The notes beneath the pieces are model-generated. The model ran no database searches and was not told the DNA's origin. It was given only the letters and a program-made list of their open reading frames with translations. This document shows, in pieces, positions 46,035-57,069 of a stretch of DNA of 64,000 nucleotides (positions are counted from its first letter, which is position 1; every line of letters starts with the position of its first letter). Both the position numbers and the translations under genes were made by a program. Origin of the DNA: Sepioteuthis lessoniana (taxonomy: Eukaryota; Mollusca; Cephalopoda; Myopsida; Loliginidae); the NCBI GenBank assembly GCA_963585895.1, contig OY757934.1:36601356-36665355 (forward strand), in the 5' to 3' direction.

Positions 46035-46252
46035 TGTAATATCCTAACTAACAAAAGGGAAATAACCTCTGATGCCACAGGGGTTACGGCCCCTACTACA
46101 TCCGGGGGATTTGGGCAATAAAGGAATGCACCAGGCATAGCAGCAGATGTTCGTTCTCCCTCTGTCTTTAATCACCATCCATCTTATCGATTCATCTTGG
46201 TAATAGTCCATACCTAGCAAGTATCCATTACCTCAGATATAAAGACTTTACA
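46035..46252. mobile_element. Candidate short solo LTR (fossil)
   Basis: A 218-bp segment begins TGTAATATCC and ends TTTACA. The flanks gaagg (46030-46034) and caagg (46253-46257) could be a 5-bp duplication with one difference. It contains 'ggttacggcccctactac' and 'gttctccctctgtcttta', the latter resembling the U5 end of short LTRs. Family not assigned. Confidence 0.45.
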
Positions 46253-46259
46253 CAAGGTA

Positions 46260-46970
46260 CCCTTCCCATCTATATTAGTTTGTTTCCAATGAGAAGAAAT
46301 ACAGAGATTTTTATTTACATAAATGTATCTTTAATTCATACAGAGTATCTACAAAAGAAATAGATAGTTTCAAAAATTAAACTAAAAAAAAAGACAATGA
46401 AAAATATTTATACTCAGGATATACTGTTTCATTGACATAAATTTATTTCAGCAGCACTGGCTATTTCTTTGTCAATCAATGGAAATTAAGAGACTTGAAT
46501 AAAGCAAAATAAATTCTGCAATGACATTTTATAATACACTTCTGGTAATTTACTAGACAATTCATTAATGATTTGTACAAGATATTTGAAGTAGCAGGAC
46601 GCTTGTGCAAATTAAAAGTCTTGGGAGACCATCAATATCTAAAAAACAATTGGTATTAGTTAGCAAGACTTCCTACAACAATCCACTCAGAGAGAAAGTC
46701 AAAAGTTAAAACTTACACATCAGACTGTTAGGAATATTTTGTGGAAACAGTTGAAAATCATTGCTAATAAACGGCATGGGTTTATAGAGTGTCTAATTTT
46801 TAGCAATAAGTAAGTTGCAGTATTAAACTTTTAGGTGTTTCATTACAAAACAGTGAATCATAAGTGTCAGTATCTTGAATTGGTATTTAAAAACTAAACT
46901 TCAGAAACTATTTCATTAAACAGATACCCAATATTTCTTGAGTCAAAATTTAAACTCAGCTCAGTTTTTA
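46260..46970. other. Anonymous AT-rich DNA
   Basis: No recognisable gene or element. Confidence 0.4.
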
Positions 46971-46974
46971 TCTA

Positions 46975-47122
46975 ACCCCTCTGCCATAAGCAGAAGGCAA
47001 TGCAAAGTCAATTTTTAAGTGGAGTACAGCAAGTTTGAATTCATTTTTCCTTCTCCTTGACCAGTTGCCATTCCAAGATTAAAGAGCCCAGTCTGCCCGA
47101 CTATCTATCCACAGCTCAGCTC
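46975..47122 (-). mobile_element. SINE-D fragment (3' part)
   Basis: 'caatttttaagtggagtaca', 'gcaagtttgaattcattttt' and 'accagttgccattccaagat' match the 3' half of SINE-D. The tRNA-like head is missing. Confidence 0.7.
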
Positions 47123-47700
47123 AATATTGAACCATATACATAGACATGTCAATAAGAGAATTATGTGAGTATTTTATGAAATATATATTACTCTGTTGAA
47201 GTGTTTGTGACAATCCAAGGATCATAGCAAAAATGGAAAGTCTAAGGAACCTATTTTTTTCAATTAGTATTGATTTGACTCTAACATGTATGCTATGAAA
47301 ATGAGTTTGAATCTAACTGGGAGCTTATTAAATATTATTTCTAATTTGTTCTATTTTCTAATAGTCATTGTTTGAGAATCTAAGTGAGTTGTGATAAAAT
47401 GAAAGTAAAAATTAAGATAAAAGAAAATACTTGTAAAAAATGATAGTTGACAAAGCTTCGTGTAAAAATAAAAAAAGATTCTGCAACTATAACAACTACT
47501 AGTATTAAAAAATATGGTGTCAAGAGAGAGATAGAGAATAAAGTAAAGGATAACTTTGATAAAAGATTTGATTAAGGCTTCTCTTAATCAATGACTTTTC
47601 ATGTAAGAATAAACATTGAATAAAAGAAACCATCCTCTATATTAAAATGAAAAATATTTCTTTCTTTTATAAATCATGGTGCATATCAAGTTTGATTATC

Positions 47701-47992
47701 CTATTTACCCAACCCATCCACTCGGGCAGGATATAACACAAGGTCAATTTTTTAAGCGGAGTTTAGCAGGTTTGAATTCAGAGTTTTCCTTCTCCTAGAC
47801 TAGTTGCCTCACCAAGGCTGAAGAACCTAGTCTGCCCTACTATTAACCCATAGCTGGAGGAAGAATAATTGGATTCATACCTTTCCCAAGGGTATTAGTG
47901 CTATGTGAAATGCAATCAGTCTTGTCCAGGAATTGAACTCGTATCACCGTATCCATATCCTGTGACGATAACCATTACACCACGGGCACCTC
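47701..47992 (-). mobile_element. SINE-D, full length with target duplication
   Basis: The reference copy of this family is 292 bp long and flanked by the 14-bp duplication 'caagtttgattatc' (47687-47700 and 47993-48006). On the minus strand it starts 'ggaggtgcccgtggtgtaat', has the B-box 'gagttcaattcc', then 'cccttgggaaaggtatgaat', and ends 'gggttgggtaaatag'. The perfect duplication makes it one of the youngest insertions here. Confidence 0.93.
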
Positions 47993-48087
47993 CAAGTTTG
48001 ATTATCACTAAACATACACAACAATATATCAATCTACATCTATACTACTATGCTGAAGTTTGTATGTATGTGTCTGTTCTGGATGGT

Positions 48088-48655
48088 TGTTGGGCTTTTA
48101 TGGCATATAAGTCTTTGTAGATAATTTAAAGCTAAATCCATTTTTTTAAATAATCTGTTCCATTAAAAACAATCCAGTTTAGCATGAGTACACAGTTTAA
48201 TTGTAAAAAACATTTCTATTTCAAACTATTCAAGTAGTTATATATAACAATTCAGTTTAGCGTAAGTACAGTTTTCTTGTCAAAAACAGTTCAATTCCAA
48301 ATAATTCAATTTAGCATAAGCACGCAGTTTAATTGTGAAAAACATTTTTATTTCGAGCTAATCCATTTAGTCAAGCAGTTCTAATTCAGCTAATTCAGTT
48401 GAGAATAAGTACAGATTTTGTTTACTCTCAGTTAAATATCAAAACGGTTCTGTTATCAATTCAGTTTAGAGTAAATACAGTTTCAATGTCAAAAAAAACC
48501 CAGTTTTATTTCGAATAATTCTGTTTATCATAAGCACGCAGTTTAAATGCAAGTATGATTTGTCAAAACCATTTCTTTTTCAAGCTATTCAGTTTAGTCA
48601 AACAATTCAGTTTAGCATAAGTATGCCATTAGTTCTATTTAACCCATAGATAGGG
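48088..48655 (-). mobile_element. Composite repeat B, tail and expanded linker, no head
   Basis: The tail is 'gggcttttatggcatataag' near 48088. It is followed by about 500 bp of degenerate tandem units of 55-60 bp ('tttcaaactattcaa', 'cagtttagcataagtac', 'gtttaattgtcaaaaa'). Sequence stops at the head junction (48655). This linker type differs from the 45-bp type at 39429. Confidence 0.7.
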
Positions 48656-48734
48656 CTATCTGTTCTAGATTTATGGCTAAATAAGATACCTAATATTTTG
48701 CACGAATATTGAGCTTCAACATAGACCATACTAG

Positions 48735-48910
48735 GTTTCGTTCTTAGCACATTTCAGATAACTGGAAGTCATCAAATGGAAAAATATGCCATTTCCAAAC
48801 ATTGTACTTCATATCAAAGTCATTAAATGGCAAAATATGCCATTGCCAGCCAAAAATTATACTTCATATCAAAGTCACTATATTATGATTTTGATATGAA
48901 GTATGAAAAA
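48735..48910. repeat. Unclassified repeat H, copy 2, internally duplicated
   Basis: It contains a direct duplication ('tcatcaaatggaaaaatatg' / 'tcattaaatggcaaaatatg', each followed by 'cttcatatcaaagtca') and then the inverted form 'ttttgatatgaagt'. It is related to 9975-10080. Confidence 0.55.
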
Positions 48911-50160
48911 AACCTTTGATCTTATAAATGGTAATATAAAAAAGGTCTGATTCATGTTTTTCACTTGTTGTTTCACTAGTCTATATGAAAAAAAAACTTA
49001 TATATTTGTAAAACTTAAAAGAATATGAAAAACTGTACAAAGAGGTTCTCAGAAAATTATAAGAATTTTTATCTATATCCAAAATGTTTTTGTTGTGGAT
49101 TTACACCATATTAATATTTCTGTATCTAAATCAGAATTATTTCATCAAAATATTTTGTCTCTTATCTTTTGTTCTGAGTTTCACTGGATATTGCTGCTAT
49201 TAAAGAATGTTTCAGGATAAAGAATTCACACATATACCGAAGTTGATTTATTGTTGTTATTGGAAATTAACAATATTAAAGAGACTGGAAATGCAAAAAT
49301 GGTAAACATATGAAATATTGAGAATATTGATTTAATTTAGGATTATGATAGGAAGAATTTAGTAAATTTTATATAAAATGATAAATTCTAAAATAAAATT
49401 GGTTAACATAAAGATAAAAAAAATGAATGAACTCAAACTCAACATTATAGCACAGCCAATGTTGAATGAAGATTGTGTTTTCTTATATTTGAAGATTTCT
49501 ATATTAACATAATGGTGTTCTTATGCCATCACAATGTAATGCACAAAACAGCATACAAATCAGACACTTTCAGGAAGAATATGCTCTTTTCATGAAAAAT
49601 GAACCAATCCAATCTCAACTGCTAAATATTTCAATGGAGATATATGTAAACCTGTTTTGAATTATGTTGCAAAGGCCAGTCTATAAAATAATGTTATCAG
49701 GTTTATTTAATCTGCTTTTAAAGCCATTTGATAAAAGCAGTTTGAATCATACTATCTATTAATCTTCATGTGTTTCTCTTGTTACTTCTTAGTTATTGCT
49801 TAATATATGACAATATGTATATTTCTTTTTCAATGAGTCAAGAATTGATATGCCTCATTATCAAAATATATTCCTTATAATTTACAAAATATTAGGTTAT
49901 GCCTAGTTTGGCATACAAACCTGAAGTTGCTTACAGTACCTGCTTTTATAAGTGGTTACCCATCTAAGTAATGAGTAGACTCCTGGCTACTTCATTTCTA
50001 GGATCTGGAAGGAAACAGTGTTTTCAATGTGATCTGACCAGAAGCTTAGTAAAATATATTTCTGAGCACGCTATCATACAATAAAATTTGAAAACAACTA
50101 ATTAAGATATTTGAGCAGAAAAATTCTTGGAAATGATTTGACACAGGCATTTTTAAGTTA
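48911..50160. other. Anonymous AT-rich DNA
   Basis: No recognisable gene or element. Confidence 0.4.
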
Positions 50161-50164
50161 GAAT

Positions 50165-50418
50165 ATTTCAAGGCCAATTTTTAAGTAGAGTTTAACAGGT
50201 GTGAATTCAGAGTTTTCTTTCTCCTAGACTAGATGCTATATTAAGGTTAAAGATTCTAGCCTAGCCTACTTTTTACCGATAGCTGGAAGGAGATAAGGTG
50301 GATGCATACTTTTCTCAAAGATATTGGCACTCTGTGAAACAGCCCTATCCAGACTTTGAACTCAGATTATCATGTCCATTTTTTGTGATGGTAACAATTA
50401 CCTCTCTAGTGCCTCCAT
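50165..50418 (-). mobile_element. SINE-D
   Basis: 'caatttttaagtagagttta', 'gaattcagagttttctttct', 'actagatgctatattaaggt' and the degraded head 'gatggtaacaattacctctc' follow the family order. It is older than the two copies with target duplications. Confidence 0.78.
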
Positions 50419-51880
50419 TTTAAGTGGTATAATCCTTTTAAATTTTGCTAATCTAACAGTTTTTTACTTTGCTATGTAACAGAACTCTTTTCTGGAGGAA
50501 AAGATAGTTTGACAGGAGTCAGATGATGTTGTATTTAAGTAGTGAATAGTAGTACCAATTATATTTCTATTATTGTAATAAGAACTGGATGACTTCATCG
50601 TAAATATAGACATGAGTCTTTGATGTTCTTTTTTTTTTTTGCTCAATATGAATGTTCATGATGGTAAGCTCAGGAATTATGTTGGTTAACAAACCAATAG
50701 TGCATGTATGTCTCTTAGGGACAGAATCTTCCGATTATCATTTCTCTGGTTTCCTTTTCTTGAGCCCTTTTACTTTCTTACTGATTATCAGTCTGTATAT
50801 CTTGTAAATTACATCTTCTTCTCATGGATCCTACTTCGAATACCAAAAAGATGCATAACTCAAGTGTGTTTATGTGTAGCATGCCTTCTGCTAGAAGGCC
50901 TGAATTTGGGGTAGTGCATCTCATTTTGATTGCTGTTTAAGAATATAAATCAGAAACTGAATTGCATTAATGCAAGAAACAATTCAAGAAGCATATTTGC
51001 TCAAGGTCAATATGAATCTGAACTTTGAGGCAATCAGATTGGAGGTGAAGATGCATCAACATAAGCAGGATTATAAGGAGAAGTGGTTATTGTTAAGAAG
51101 TAGTTTGGATGCCAGAGATGCAAAAATATGGCTTGATCAAAGTACCTTATATAATGGTATGTAGTAATAAGCCAAGAGTTGAATTTGCATGGCAGAACAT
51201 GCTAATGGTCTGCAAGTAGTGATTACAGCAGTAAGCTGTATTAAAAACATGGCAGACAGACACTGAATTCAGATTTATAAACTGTATTATGGAGAGGCCT
51301 ATGAAGCATTACTGAGATAGCAGTAATGGTAAGTTTGGAAGATGGCAGTTTGGGAATAGAAAATGTGGAATTTCTTTCTTGCACAAGTAGCTGTCCAATG
51401 CCTGGTCACAGATTAGCTTTTATTTAATTAAAATGATGCAACTTTACATTTCCAGTTGCAACAACCTTTCAGCTTGATTAGTTAATCAAAACTCATGTTA
51501 ATCCAAGCACTTGTAATACATTTGGAAATTATTACTTTCTTTCTAAGCAAGTAATGTATGTTCCTTCTATATAGAAACTAGAATTGTACTCATGAAAAAA
51601 AATGAGATGATTTTTTTACTCATGGATGGGTATACCTTCCTAGAATCAGAGTAGCTGGGAGCTTTGTTTCTGGTCAAAGTTTCAGTCTTTGGCCCTTTGT
51701 CTAAGATCAATGTCATATCAGAGCACTCCATGTAACTCAATATTTCTAAGTTAGTTTTACTATGCAATTCAAACAGATGCTTGAATTTGGACAAAATTCA
51801 CTCGTTAATTTTCTATATCCATTTGGTTTAGTATGACAGAATTTATTGAAAAACAAAGTAACATACATAAAAAGTCACTG
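50419..51880. other. Anonymous AT-rich DNA
   Basis: No confident element. Positions 50970-51164 give a 64-residue plus frame without recognisable domains. Confidence 0.4.
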
Positions 51881-51883
51881 TGT

Positions 51884-51920
51884 TCATATATATATATATA
51901 TAATACATAAAAATGGACTG

Positions 51921-52004
<84 letters not shown>
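51884..52004. repeat. (TA)n microsatellite, interrupted
   Basis: Two TA blocks separated by 'atacataaaaatggactgtt', with a (gt) end at 52002-52008. Confidence 0.95.
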
Positions 52005-52009
<5 letters not shown>

Positions 52010-52331
52010 ATGTACTTTGGATACAAACTCAAATATTTTAGTAACATCTTATAAAGGACTGTCTATTTGAAATGATCAGTTAACCTTAAGAATATTGGCA
52101 AATGTGAAGATATTAAAATTCAGTATAAAGATAAAAGATAAAATGTTCTGATGAAGTAATTATGATATATCTATATTTTTAGATAGATTCTATGAATATT
52201 GAAATATAAACATAAAATAAATGCATAGTAAAAAGAATTTTAAACACAAAGAAAAATTTTGATGATTTTCTAGGAGCCTGTTGTTACACAGTATTTCATG
52301 TTCTTTCATCTTTTACAAACATATTGAATCC

Positions 52332-52641
52332 GTTTTTCACTCTTTACTCATCAATAGTTTTTTTTTTCACTCTTTACTCATCAATAGACCATTTTCACTA
52401 TTTACTCCTCAACAGGCATTTTTCACTTTTTACTTATCAACTATCCATTTTCACTATTTACTCATCAACTGGTCTTTTTCACTATTTACTCCTTAACAGG
52501 CCTTTTCACTATTAACTTATCAACAACCCCTTTTCATTATTTACTCATCAACAGTCCTTTTTCATTATTTACTCATCAACTGGACTTTTTCATTATTTAC
52601 TCATCAACTGGTCTTTTTCATTATTTACTCATCAATAGTCC
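52332..52641. repeat. Tandem array, 27-28-bp unit, ~11 copies
   Basis: The unit is 'tttttcattatttactcatc' followed by 'aactggtc' or 'aacagtcc'. It ends exactly where the mariner remnant at 52644 begins, at a point inside the sequence that aligns with the remnant at 45577. Confidence 0.93.
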
Positions 52642-52643
52642 TT

Positions 52644-52965
52644 GAGAAATTTACTGAAGAATGTGGGATGTGTACAGAAAACCAAGTTTTAGTAAAAACA
52701 AATATTTACAAATGAGTCTCTGTTAAAAAGACAGTCCATGAAGTGGAAACACACTGACTCTCTGGTAAAAAATATTTCTGGGTGAAGCAGTCAGTAAAAA
52801 GGTCATGTTGACAATCTTCTGATAATCAGATCCATCACTATTGATTTTCTTGAAAAAGTTGTAACAGTAAACAGTGCATCTTATTGCCAACCACTTTGAC
52901 AAAATTCTCCTTATTTATTGAATGATCCTCAGTTGCTCATCTGTACATGTCTTCATTTAATTTTG
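52644..52965 (+). mobile_element. Mariner-type transposase remnant
   Basis: It runs parallel to 45577-45842: 'gagaaatttactgaagaatg', 'cactgactctctggtaaa', 'gcagtcagtaaaaaggtcat', 'ccatcactattgattttctt' and 'aacagtgcatcttattgcca'. Frames are broken. Confidence 0.65.
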
Positions 52966-53980
52966 AAATTAAAAGTTTAGAGCTTCTGAGTTGATATTTT
53001 TTTGTTATACATTGAATATATTATTTAACACTTTTCTTTGTCATTTTTTTTACAAAGCCTATCTCTGTGTAATGTTAAAAAGTTGGTACATTCACTTGGA
53101 ACATTTGCAAATTTAATTATCTTGTAACACCTCAAAACCTGCTCAAAAATGGAATATTTTTTATCAAGTATCTTCAAAGGAATGAATAAACACAGAAATA
53201 TATTAAAACATGTTAATGTCTGCATGCCTACACATACACATGTGTATACAATACAATCACAGATATAATTTAATATATGGACACTTTTGTGTGTTGAATG
53301 TGTTAAAAAATGGTGAATGTGTATTACAATTTTATGTACAAGCACCAAATAATAGAAAAGAGGAACTCTTTATGAAAAGATAGTAAGAAAAGTATAGAAA
53401 CTTGTAATTTTTCAAAAGAAATGTCAATCTTTTTTAAGGAAATGGTTTCAGCATTAAAAATATATAAAACACATAGCATCACTGTTCTCATTAAGAATCT
53501 GTTCCTACTCCCAAGGAGACCATCATAAACAATAATGCTTCTCTTGGATATTTTAATGAATATTATATGAATTTTAGAGACACTGGGTAGTTCATACTAA
53601 CAGAGATTATTATTTACTTTCTTTCACTCATTTAAGAGAAAAAGATTAGTTTTTGATATTTGGGATGCACTGAATATACCACCAACATCTATTAGTATTT
53701 GGACTAAAGCTGGTTTGTTTGTTTGTCTGGGTCTAGCTTTTATATAAAACTATGTCACCAAAACAACCACTTCTTCCCTCATCAAATAAGTGTCTGAGTT
53801 GTCTGTTATATAACTTGACTATGGTAGTGTTTTTTTCTTTAATAGAGTTAGTTCATTAGCATACTTAACTTTAAACATCAAATCATGATAAGTAATTGTT
53901 TTATTATTCATTTTCAATTTTATTTTTTCTAGCAACCAGTTTTTATTTGTCTAAATTTTTTAAATGAAGCTTGATAATTT
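52966..53980. other. Anonymous AT-rich DNA
   Basis: No recognisable gene or element. The minus-strand frame at 53025-53348 (107 residues) has no visible domain. Confidence 0.4.
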
Positions 53981-53983
53981 TTA

Positions 53984-54582
53984 TTTAGAGCATTCAGACT
54001 GTTGTCTTCATCTTAATTTTTGTATTTACAACATTTCATTCAATTTGTTCTTCACCTTTCTTCACATGTTTCCTGTTGAATTCAGTAACTTTCACCAAAC
54101 TTCGAATCAAACCCTCTATTTAATCCATGGAGGAAGATTGTTCTAATTCTGTTAACCATAACCAAGTACAAATGTTAAGCTATAGTAAGTATTCCTTATT
54201 CTTTTTAACAGTAATCAGGATTGAACCTGTAACCTCCAGATGATTTCACTAAAAAGTTCATAAATCAAACACCAATAATCATTATGTCATATGTCCTGCT
54301 TGACATAATAGATATGGACATTTGGTTAATGAACTTTTAAGTGAAATCATCTTGAGGTAGCAGGTTCAATCCTGATTACTGGTAAAAATAATAAGTAATA
54401 CTTACTATAGCTTAACACTTGTATCAGGTTATGTTTAAATTAATTACAAGAATCTATCCCTGTGGATTAAGTAAAGGGTTTAGTTCAAAGTCCCATGAAA
54501 TGCTTGAAGAAGGCTGAGAAACATATCTGATGAAACATTGTGAATATAACAATAAAGATGAAGACAATAGTCTAAATGGCGA
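53984..54582. mobile_element. SINE-E inverted pair (long foldback)
   Basis: Two SINE-E copies are arranged head to head. The left arm (53984-54290) starts with the inverted tail 'cagactgttgtcttcatctt' and includes 'aatcaggattgaacctgta'. The right arm (54310-54582) carries 'gcaggttcaatcctgattac' (B-box), 'agtaaagggtttagttcaaa' and 'aaagatgaagacaatagtct'. The centre 'ttatgtcatatgtcctgctt' is itself near-palindromic. The arms are about 270-300 bp. Confidence 0.75.
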
Positions 54583-54999
54583 ACATTGTTTTTGTTTTTT
54601 CATTTTTTTTTCCTAAGTAAGTGTGTGTTTTGTTAATTATTTTTATAATTATAGTGCAGTCAATCTTGGCCTTTGTTGCAAATAAAAGGAAGATTGTTAT
54701 TGGTAATTATTTTCATCAAATTTATTATTCAATATTTTCAGCCATCTTTTTCCATCATCAGGACTGGATATAAATGTAAATAGGATTTCATTTACTTAAA
54801 AACAAAATAAAAATAAACAATAATCAAATATCTTGAAAAAAAAAACTATCAAGTTCAGAATCTGCCTCATGTAAATTTTTAGATTTATCTTTTTGTAGAA
54901 ATTTCTTTGAAATATTAAGCAATGAAACATATTCAGATTATATAACCCCCATCCCATAAAAAATTACGAGTAATTTTGTTAAGTTGTAAGAAGGGAAGT
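54583..54999. other. Anonymous AT-rich DNA
   Basis: No recognisable gene or element. Confidence 0.4.
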
Positions 55000-55330
55000 T
55001 TAATTTGTAATGTATGCTCACACTAAAATGACTGCAGATTTTGTATCTGATGTCAGGATATAGTATTCCCTTTCAATTATTCCCCCACCCCACATGTGAC
55101 TGTACAATTGTTTTGTCATGTTTAATTTCTTATTTTGTACATGCTTAGTTAAGTAGGCAGGGGTTGTATTTTTCAAAGGGAATGCTAAAGTGTGACACCT
55201 GATTCAGTGTCAGGGTATTGTATTTTGTATGAGTGTACATTGTAAACTGAAGCCTTTTTATAAGATGTAATAAAATAGCTTTAAAAATGTTTTTGATTAT
55301 ATGAATCTTAAAAATTAAAAAAAAAAATAT
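55000..55330 (+). other. 3'UTR-like segment with polyadenylation signal
   Basis: The stretch is of mixed composition, unlike the simple AT-rich flanks. It carries several 'tgtacat'/'tgtacaa' motifs (like Pumilio sites) and 'aataaaatagc' at 55268-55278, followed by a T/G-rich part and an A-run at 55315-55328. It looks like the 3' end of a transcript or a processed copy of one. No coding frame precedes it in the window. Confidence 0.25.
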
Positions 55331-56420
55331 CTTTAAAATTTTTTTTTTAAAAACAAACAATTGAGATGGTAAGGAGCTGTTTCTTCTAAAACCCTTCAAA
55401 AAATGATAAACAAATAAGTAGAAAAAAATCTTCATGACAACAGTTTAGTCAGATAAACATTTTGAGATTTGTGTCATGATTTTCTTTTACAGATTTAAAT
55501 ATTATTTTCTGTGTCAGGGAATGATGTCAAAATTGATTAGAAATTATTGAAAAATGTTCTTTTAATATTACAACTGTCTTATCTTTTACCTGATACCATT
55601 AAGAGGACAAGAAAAAAATTAGGAATTGAATTTAGAAATCATAAGATTAAAGTAAATTTATTTTCATTTTTAAAAAGTTCATACTTAATTCTTTTTTCAT
55701 TTTATTTTGGTTAATTTTTATTTGGAGATTTATTTATTGGCTTCTATCATGGAAACAGTTATTAAAATTACTGTATTCACATATATATAGGTTGACTCTT
55801 CCTATGCTGTCATGAAATCACTAACTTAAGAAATTTTTAGTGTTGTTCCAAGTATTTCCTCTCATATTTTAATATTAACTTTATAAAATGTAATGGTTGA
55901 TGCCAATTTTTCTCTAATTATTAAATCTTCAAAATTTCATTTACACATGAATATATGCAGTAATTTAGAATATGTGAATGTGAAGTTAATTTTTTGGTTT
56001 ATTGCATTTTCTAGTTCTATGAATATCAGCAGCAAGATAGAAATTTAGAATTAGATTCATCACTTGGTTCATACCTAAACAAAATATACAATCAATCGAT
56101 ACAGAAGATTTTATAAGGTTTTTGATTAGTACCAAGACTAGCTCAATGCTTTATACGGCTCAAAAGGAAATTTGAATTATTGCCAATATTTGATCATTCA
56201 CACACCAATTGTAAAAAATAAAAATGTAAGTCTTTATTGTATACATTGTAATTGTTGACAGCAAGTGTAAGGTAGTTGAGAATGAATTTTTAAAAAATCA
56301 ATCAATCACTTTTGGAGTCCACCTGGTGACAATGGGACTCCTATCTGATTGATAGTTTAGATACACTGACATTTTAATCACCAGACTTAGACAGAAGCAC
56401 CAAAAATATCAGAGATTACT
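55331..56420. other. Anonymous AT-rich DNA
   Basis: No recognisable gene or element. Confidence 0.4.
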
Positions 56421-56425
56421 ACCTA

Positions 56426-56960
56426 CTATATTTACTCAAGTACAATGCGATGTTGAATATAATGAATCCTCCAATTTTATGAAATGTTTTATAAAATTTT
56501 CAGTGATATTATGTTGGTTTCTTAAAACTTATAAATAATTAAGGCTGTACCCAGGGGTTGCATTTTATAAAAAGATACAATATAAACCCAAGTTGAAAGG
56601 TAGATGTGTTGTTCATCTTTCAACTTTCCTGCTTTTTCTCTCCTCTTTCTTTTATCTTTTAGACAAAATGTGTCATCTTCTCTTTTCCCATGACTGATAA
56701 ATTGTTGAGGAGATGTTTTGGATGTGCGTTCATTTAAAATTTCTCCACATAGTTTTGCTAAATTCTAGTTTAATATCAAAGTTAATTCAAGTTAATGTTA
56801 AGATTTGGTTTGAATTTATTTCATCTGAAATTCTACTTGTTTGTTTAATCTCATAGAACAGCAAAAATGACAACATTTTTTTGACACTCAAGTATTGTGC
56901 AATCATTTAATTTTTACTGATCTACATCAAAATTTTTGCATTATATGCAAGTAAATATAG
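56426..56960. mobile_element. TA-flanked MITE, 535 bp (Tc1/mariner/pogo-like)
   Basis: The terminal inverted repeats are 'ctatatttactcaagtacaa' (from 56426) and the inverted complement of 'gcaagtaaatatag' (ending 56960), flanked by TA at 56424-56425 and 56961-56962. The left repeat continues 'tgcgatgttgaatataatga'. No transposase is visible. TA duplication and the ends suit a non-autonomous Tc1/mariner or pogo relative. Confidence 0.65.
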
Positions 56961-57069
56961 TAATATATACCTCATCACAAACCAGTCTCAATATTCGATT
57001 ACTTACAAAGTGTGAACAAAAAGTATTGATATTAAATCTTTTTAGTTTTTTATTATGTAAATGAAGTCC

